From an uncultured Candidatus Methylacidiphilales bacterium (lineage in GTDB: Bacteria > Verrucomicrobiota > Verrucomicrobiia > Methylacidiphilales > CALFVM01), in assembly GCA_937928665.1 (NCBI GenBank), contig CALFVM010000201.1, positions 1 through 18,188 of the forward strand: DNA of 18,188 nucleotides, read 5' to 3'. The notes beneath the pieces were generated by a model. That model was not told the origin of the DNA, did no database searches, and was given only the letters and a program-made list of their open reading frames with translations. Position numbers and translations under genes: made by a program. Shown in pieces: positions 13,850 through 18,188 of the stretch. The stretch's first letter is position 1. Each line of letters starts with the position of its first letter.

Positions 13850-15036
13850 GAAGAAACCTCCCATTGAATGTTGCGAAGGATTTGATCAATTCGAGATACC
13901 GCCGTTTCTAGATCGGGACCAGTGGTGATGATTTCGCCGAGTCGATTCCGGCTGTCGGTCATGACCGGAACTGGCGTGTGAGGGGGAAGATCAATGTCCA
14001 GAACGGCGACGCCGGATTGTTTGCGCCAGTGAGCGACTGCGTCCGGTTCGTAGTAGAGGATACCCGGGGTCGCGCTGCCGAGGAGGCGAAGGGCTCCGGC
14101 AGGGAAAGGTGGAGCCGGAAGGGATGGGAGTGACTGACCCGTAGCCAGACGGATGGTGAGGTCAGGGACATCGACACCAGCCAGAGCCGCAAGAAATCTT
14201 GTAATGGAATTGCCGCCGACGCGGGGTGCCATTTCCAGGATAATGGGACCTTCCGGGGTGAAAACAAGGTCAGCGTCCACAAAGGTCGGCGGGATCGCAA
14301 AGTGAGTCAGGATGGCAGCGACTGCTTGTCGGGCTTTGTCGGCGAGGGATGTCGGCTGGCAGGAGGGGTAATTGTGGCCCATGGTGGTGGTGTAGGGGGG
14401 CGGAGCCACCACCCGATCAAAAAGCCACGAGGCGATCCACCTCTGCCCGTCCCAAATCCCTTCCAAGGTTGTCTGTTTGCCGGGAAGGAAAGCTTCAATC
14501 ACCACAGTTCCGTTGAGGCTGACTGGGGCGGCATAGCAGCAGGCTTCTTTTAAGTCGTCCAAATCCGTGACCATTCGCATTCCCTTGGCACCGGATGCCC
14601 GGTCGGGTTTAACTAGGGCGGGCCATGTCGGCCAGACAGGAAGAGGCTTTCCAGAACGAACCTCCACGAAGTCGGGATGAGGAAGCTGTCGGGATTGCTG
14701 AAACCGGCGGAAAGCGGCCTTGGATGTCAGCGTATCCACAGCCGGAGGCGAAGGGAAAGGAAGCCCAAGATCGGCGGCGGCGCGGGCCGCTGAGGGAAGG
14801 GCGACATCTGTGCAGGGTGCGAGGATGGCAGAAACCTTCTCCGCACGGGCGGCTGCGAGGACGGCGGCTGGATCGGTGGTGGAGGCGCAAATGGAAGTGT
14901 CGGCGAGGCGATGGCCCGGATTATCCGGCCGGTTGTCGAGCGTGACGACGCGAAAGCCAAGTTCGCGGGCTCGTTGGATGAAAGGAATTTGATACAGGGA
15001 TGCGGCCAGAATGAGGATGGCGGGTGGCTCATTCAT
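13846..15036 (-). CDS. ATP-grasp domain ligase
   Basis: A 396-aa soluble protein with the ATP-grasp order. A Rossmann-like pre-domain (ILILAASLYQIPFIQRAREL, then LDNRPDNPGHRLADTS) is followed by the lid region (TLTSKAAFRRFQQS). Next come the ATP-binding strand WPALVKPDRASGAKGMRMV (about 131-150) and VVIEAFLPGKQTTLEG. The metal/phosphate end is FVDADLVFTPEGPIILEMAPRVGGNSI (about 254-280). It should form an acyl-phosphate from ATP and a carboxylate, then join it to an amine. The partners are unknown. Beside WecE, a 4-amino sugar is a natural amine acceptor (hypothesis). ATG 15036 gives an 8-bp overlap with the GT2 gene; the longer in-frame extension upstream is low-complexity and lies inside that gene. 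Confidence 0.88.
   Translation of the reverse strand: MNEPPAILILAASLYQIPFIQRARELGFRVVTLDNRPDNPGHRLADTSICASTTDPAAVLAAARAEKVSAILAPCTDVALPSAARAAADLGLPFPSPPAVDTLTSKAAFRRFQQSRQLPHPDFVEVRSGKPLPVWPTWPALVKPDRASGAKGMRMVTDLDDLKEACCYAAPVSLNGTVVIEAFLPGKQTTLEGIWDGQRWIASWLFDRVVAPPPYTTTMGHNYPSCQPTSLADKARQAVAAILTHFAIPPTFVDADLVFTPEGPIILEMAPRVGGNSITRFLAALAGVDVPDLTIRLATGQSLPSLPAPPFPAGALRLLGSATPGILYYEPDAVAHWRKQSGVAVLDIDLPPHTPVPVMTDSRNRLGEIITTGPDLETAVSRIDQILRNIQWEVSS
13856..13861 (-). promoter_or_regulatory. Strong Shine-Dalgarno GGGAGG for the methyltransferase start at 13849
   Basis: On the minus strand GGGAGG lies 6-7 bases before ATG 13849, inside the end of the ATP-grasp gene. It decides between the two possible starts, and it is one of the few clear Shine-Dalgarno sites in this operon. 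Confidence 0.65.
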
Positions 15037-15967
15037 GCAGTTCGGAGATGGTGTAACGAACTTTGGTGCGGGAGAGCTGTTGATTGATGCGGATGAGATA
15101 GAGCCCGAAAATGAGAAGAGAGAGGAGAACGACAGAGTTAAGAAACGTGGTGACCACCATAAGGCTGGCCCAGCCGGGAATGTAGGCCCGCTCCATAAGG
15201 GCGGTGATGAAGATGAGGGTGCCCATGCTGAGGGAGGCAAGGAAAGTGGTGGCGCAGAAAAAGCCAATCGCGTAGAGGGGGAGCGATGAATAGTTGAGAA
15301 GCAGATTGAAGGCCAGGGAGAGGCTGCGGCGAAGGTTGTAATTCGAACGACCAAACGCTCGAGGCTCGTGCCGGACAGGAACGTTGCACTGGTTGGAACT
15401 ATGGCAGAGGAGCATGGCGGTGATGTAGGGGAACACCCCGCCCATTCGGGAGGCTTCGCGGACCACCGCAGCGTTGGCAGCGCGGAAGCTCGTGAGGTGA
15501 AAGTCGGAAGGCAGATGAAAGATCCAGCGTAGCAGACCATTAATCAGATCACTGCCCCCGGCGCGCCACGCCTGGCGAGCCGACTTGGAGTCGTCTTGGT
15601 ACTCGGCGATGACGAGGTCGTAGCCCCGTTCCACGGCCGCGATCAGTTTGGGAACTTCCTCCGGAGGATTTTCCAAGTCATCGTCCATCGTGACAACGAC
15701 CGAGCCGGTGGCGAGGTAAAAACCGCAGAGGATGGCGTTGTGTTGGCCGCGATTGGTAAGAAGGCGGGCGATCTTTAATCCCGTCGGGAATTGTTTTTTG
15801 AGATCAAGACAGACCTGCCAGGTGTCGTCTGGACTGCAATCGTCAATGAGGATAATTTGCGGAATGCGCTCAGTTTGACGAAGAACGTCAATCAGTCGGG
15901 GCACCAACAGCGGCAGGCTCTTGGCCGACCGAAAAACGGGAATGACGACCGAGACGGTCTGAGGCAT
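15029..15967 (-). CDS. Polyprenol-phosphate glycosyltransferase, GT2 family (ArnC/GtrB/DPM1-like)
   Basis: A 312-aa protein. Residues about 1-220 form a GT2 GT-A domain: SVVIPVFRSAKSLPLLVPRL, IILIDDCSPDDTW, NRGQHNAILCGF and the metal-binding MDDDLENPPEE, then AFGRSNYNL. Two membrane helices follow (about 230-258 and 265-293). This layout is that of ArnC, GtrB and DPM1-type enzymes, which transfer a sugar from a nucleotide donor to undecaprenyl or other polyprenyl phosphate on the inner membrane face. It lies 3 bp after the GT-C gene and overlaps the ATP-grasp gene by 8 bp. Donor sugar not determined; a WecE-derived sugar is plausible. Confidence 0.9.
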   Translation of the reverse strand: MPQTVSVVIPVFRSAKSLPLLVPRLIDVLRQTERIPQIILIDDCSPDDTWQVCLDLKKQFPTGLKIARLLTNRGQHNAILCGFYLATGSVVVTMDDDLENPPEEVPKLIAAVERGYDLVIAEYQDDSKSARQAWRAGGSDLINGLLRWIFHLPSDFHLTSFRAANAAVVREASRMGGVFPYITAMLLCHSSNQCNVPVRHEPRAFGRSNYNLRRSLSLAFNLLLNYSSLPLYAIGFFCATTFLASLSMGTLIFITALMERAYIPGWASLMVVTTFLNSVVLLSLLIFGLYLIRINQQLSRTKVRYTISELHE

Positions 15968-15970
15968 GCA

Positions 15971-17479
15971 CTATCCTTCCATGTTGCCGACCAACGGGGA
16001 AGATGCATTTTCGCGGGGGATTCGTGGGACAAGTTCGCGGCGTAAAAAGAGGAAAATGGAGGCGGAAAAGAGAAGCAGATAGGACATGAGATTGGCCGCC
16101 AGGGAAAGAATAACCGGGGTCTGGATGGTAAACATGGCGGCGGGGAGGTAAAAAATGCTCAGGCTCCCGATCCAGAGGCGGGTGGCGGGTCCGGGTGCGA
16201 TGACGAGAAAGAGCCAAGGCCAGAGCAGGTACCATTCGACCACGATCTGGGCGGCAATGGTCAGGTAAAGGACAAAGGCGGCGGCACAAGCAAGACAGAG
16301 GTCGGATATGGAGAAGCGTGGAGACCTCGTCCAATAGAGGGCCAGACCCAGCCAGAGGAGAATGTAGGAGAATTGCTGGAGAGATCGGGCAGTCGCGAAG
16401 CCGCGGGCGACATCCGCATCCACAACGAAGAGGAGGAGGACGGTAAGACTGTTGCGGGCGGAACTGAAGCCGGTCATGGCGAAGTCTGACATCAGTTGCC
16501 ATGAACCAGGGTAGACAAGGTGGGAGGAAACCGCGGTCAGAAAGAATCCGGCAATGATGAAAACCGCATCGCGCCACGGGCGATTCGAGTTCTTGAGAAA
16601 GAAGAGGCCAAAGAAAGGACTCACGATGAGGGTGATGACTTTGATGGCGAGGATGGTGCCGAGAAGGAGGCCGCAGAGGAAAGGACGGCGTCGTTGCGCA
16701 GCCACGAGGGCACAGGCAAGACCTAGGGCAATTAGAGCGTCGTTATGGGCGCAGGTCAGAAAAGTGAAGAGGAGGAGAGGGCTGCCGGTGACCAGAAAGA
16801 AAGATTCCAGGGAAGGGCCGCGTTCAAGATGCAGAAGGCGGGAGACGACAAAGGCGGAACCAATCAAGCAAACGGCGCAGAGAACTTTGAAGAGGAGGAG
16901 GGAGAGATGGAGGGAACCTCCAACAGACCAGGTGATGGCAGCGCAGATGGCCTGAAACACCGGACCGTAGTTGCCGGCCTGATGGACAAACCCGCGATAG
17001 ACATTGTTAAGGATCGGGTCGCTGGTGAAGCCGGGAACGTCAGCAATCGAGTGAAGGAAAGGGTCGAGGCCATAGTTGCTTTGGAGCGTTCCCTTGGCCA
17101 GGTAGTAAAACACATCGGGGCTGATGAGTGGCCAACCCAGGGCGTAAACGATCCACGGAGCCAGCAAGGCAAGGATTAGAGAGCGGAGTGAGGCCGGTGG
17201 GTGGGTTTGGATTCGCCGGGCCGCCACGACAAACAGAATGCCGAGCGCAAGGAAACATAAGGCAAAGATGCATTTGCCCAGGAGAAGTGGGCCGGAACCG
17301 GGAAGGAGTCCGGCGAACCAATCAAACTCGTGCGGGGTGGCGTGGGGCGCGGCATGAAACCAAAACCGAAAAGAGGGACCAATGGCCAAGGCGGCCAGGA
17401 GGGCGGTGGCAGCACTCCACCACCGCCAAAAGGAGCACTGCTTGATCCCGTCTGGCGGTGACGTTTCCCGTGCGGTCAT
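15971..17479 (-). CDS. GT-C-fold membrane glycosyltransferase (MptA/MptB or GT87-like)
   Basis: A 502-aa integral membrane protein with roughly 11-13 hydrophobic segments. The first large loop carries an acidic motif, LISPDVFYYLAKGTLQSNYG (118-137, Asp122), followed by NYGPVF (170-175). This pattern is typical of GT-C enzymes such as mycobacterial MptA/MptB and GT87 mannosyltransferases, which use polyprenyl-phosphate sugars on the outer membrane face. The adjacent GT2 gene would make such a donor. The acceptor is unknown (lipid A, glycolipid or protein). ATG 17479 lacks a Shine-Dalgarno and lies 9 bp after the preceding stop, so it may depend on upstream translation. Confidence 0.82.
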   Translation of the reverse strand: MTARETSPPDGIKQCSFWRWWSAATALLAALAIGPSFRFWFHAAPHATPHEFDWFAGLLPGSGPLLLGKCIFALCFLALGILFVVAARRIQTHPPASLRSLILALLAPWIVYALGWPLISPDVFYYLAKGTLQSNYGLDPFLHSIADVPGFTSDPILNNVYRGFVHQAGNYGPVFQAICAAITWSVGGSLHLSLLLFKVLCAVCLIGSAFVVSRLLHLERGPSLESFFLVTGSPLLLFTFLTCAHNDALIALGLACALVAAQRRRPFLCGLLLGTILAIKVITLIVSPFFGLFFLKNSNRPWRDAVFIIAGFFLTAVSSHLVYPGSWQLMSDFAMTGFSSARNSLTVLLLFVVDADVARGFATARSLQQFSYILLWLGLALYWTRSPRFSISDLCLACAAAFVLYLTIAAQIVVEWYLLWPWLFLVIAPGPATRLWIGSLSIFYLPAAMFTIQTPVILSLAANLMSYLLLFSASIFLFLRRELVPRIPRENASSPLVGNMEG

Positions 17480-17488
17480 GCCGGGAGG

Positions 17489-18139
17489 TTATGGATCCGG
17501 TTCCGAATTGACAAGGGAGGCACCCCGGAGATGGAAGTGGGAGTAAGGGAGCCGAAGCCGATCGTGGGTCAGCCAGGTATCGAGAATCTTCCACTGGTTA
17601 GTTTGGTGAAAAAGGTTGAGGTAGCCTTCCGGGGTCCGTACATGGCGTCCGCGATCGGCTTTGATGAGGAGCCGGGCGATCAGCGGCTGACCGGGGTAAA
17701 CCGCTGGATCGACCGTTACCAGAACGCCTCCGGGAGTGAGGGCACGAGAGGCGGTGTCAAGGAGTTGCCCGGCTTCGGCGTCGTCGAGGTGATGGAGGAT
17801 GGCTTTGGCGACAACGAGGTTAAAGGAATGTTCCGGAGCGGGTAGTGGATGGGAAACGTCGGCGACTTCCCATTTGGCCTCAGGGTAACGCGTGCGCGCC
17901 GTGGCGATATAGGCGGGGTTAAAGTCCACGCCGCAATAGACAACCCCGAAGGGCTGGAGGAGTGGAAAGAGATCTCCGGGACCGCATCCAAGATCGAGGA
18001 TTCTCATGCCAGGACGTGGCTGCAACCAGTCACTCACGAATTGTTCGACATCTCCAGGCTTCCTGATGAGGGACTGGAAAAGGGAATAAATCCCGGAGAT
18101 CGATAGAAGCTTTTCGGCTAGGGTGCGGAAGAGGTTCAT
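17489..18139 (-). CDS. Class I SAM-dependent methyltransferase (operon, first)
   Basis: A 216-aa soluble methyltransferase of the Methyltransf_11/UbiE-like kind. Motif I is MRILDLGCGPGDLFPLL (about 45-61), the acidic strand-2 residue is in YCGVDFNPAY, and motif post-I/II is FNLVVAKAILHHLDD, followed by LTPGGVLVTVDP. The C-terminus (RLPYSHFHLRGAS) is of a type seen in methyltransferases from glycan clusters; substrate unknown. ATG 18139 shares ATGA with the stop of a possible upstream gene and has no Shine-Dalgarno. The same frame also stays open to the window edge, so a start outside the window cannot be excluded. Confidence 0.85.
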   Translation of the reverse strand: MNLFRTLAEKLLSISGIYSLFQSLIRKPGDVEQFVSDWLQPRPGMRILDLGCGPGDLFPLLQPFGVVYCGVDFNPAYIATARTRYPEAKWEVADVSHPLPAPEHSFNLVVAKAILHHLDDAEAGQLLDTASRALTPGGVLVTVDPAVYPGQPLIARLLIKADRGRHVRTPEGYLNLFHQTNQWKILDTWLTHDRLRLPYSHFHLRGASLVNSEPDP

Positions 18140-18188
18140 CGAGCGGAGGGTGAGAACCGAGCGATCATGGACAGCTTGCCTCGATCCC
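18136..18188 (-). CDS. Possible C-terminal tail of an upstream operon gene, partial
   Basis: On the minus strand, a frame open from the window edge ends in TGA at 18138-18136, overlapping the methyltransferase ATG by 4 bp (ATGA). It would encode only the tail DRGKLSMIARFSPSAR. The ATGA junction repeats one found elsewhere in this operon, which is the only support. No family can be assigned. Confidence 0.3.
   Translation of the reverse strand, partial: DRGKLSMIARFSPSAR

Noticed and set aside
15037..15540. N-terminal extension of the ATP-grasp protein
   Set aside because: It lies wholly inside the GT2 gene, is low-complexity, and the ATP-grasp pre-domain begins right after ATG 15036.
1..18188. 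tRNA, rRNA, CRISPR, insertion sequence, prophage or attachment site
   Set aside because: No tRNA-like cloverleaf, direct-repeat array, transposase/integrase motif or paired terminal repeats were noticed on either strand when reading the window.

Overview
This window looks like a chromosomal segment of a Gram-negative bacterium of the Verrucomicrobiota, possibly class Opitutae. This is inference. It rests on the high-G+C codon use, the weak or absent Shine-Dalgarno sites at many starts, a Gram-negative outer-membrane protein, a large GH-A-like 'cellulose-binding' protein of a kind I associate with Verrucomicrobia and Planctomycetes, a tagaturonate epimerase and a LacI-type regulator. No rRNA, tRNA, CRISPR array, transposase or phage gene was seen. 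Every stretch longer than about 210 bases carries a gene.

Left part (1-5078, all + strand): a 5'-truncated GH-A-like secreted or cellulose-binding protein, a conserved-type hypothetical protein with paired cysteines, TlyA-family rRNA methyltransferase, NAD kinase (16-bp overlap with tlyA), an orphan PTS EIIA protein, and a LacI-family regulator (4-bp GTGA overlap with the EIIA gene). The spacing suggests one long transcript.

Middle part (5082-10624): a minus-strand trio of pseudo-rhomboid membrane protein, MTH1-like NUDIX hydrolase and ribosomal protein L33 (54 aa), whose stop lies 3 bp from the lacI stop. Then an MFS transporter (+), an outer-membrane beta-barrel protein (-), and a Tat-exported FAD amine oxidase (+) divergent from the barrel protein.

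Right part (10660-18188, all - strand): a tightly packed operon whose junctions are overlaps of 1-8 bp or gaps of at most 9 bp. In transcription order it holds the tail of a possible upstream gene, a class I methyltransferase, a multi-spanning GT-C-type glycosyltransferase, a polyprenol-phosphate GT2 with two C-terminal membrane segments, an ATP-grasp ligase, a second methyltransferase, a WecE-type dTDP-4-amino-4,6-dideoxygalactose transaminase and a UxaE-type tagaturonate epimerase. The layout recalls the Arn (L-Ara4N) logic of aminotransferase, then N-modification, polyprenol transferase and membrane GT-C transferase, but with an ATP-grasp ligase where Arn uses a formyltransferase. This is the most interesting candidate system in the window.

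The + strand appears richer in G than in C throughout, even where all genes lie on the - strand. This suggests the + strand is the replication leading strand and the glycan operon is transcribed head-on to the fork.
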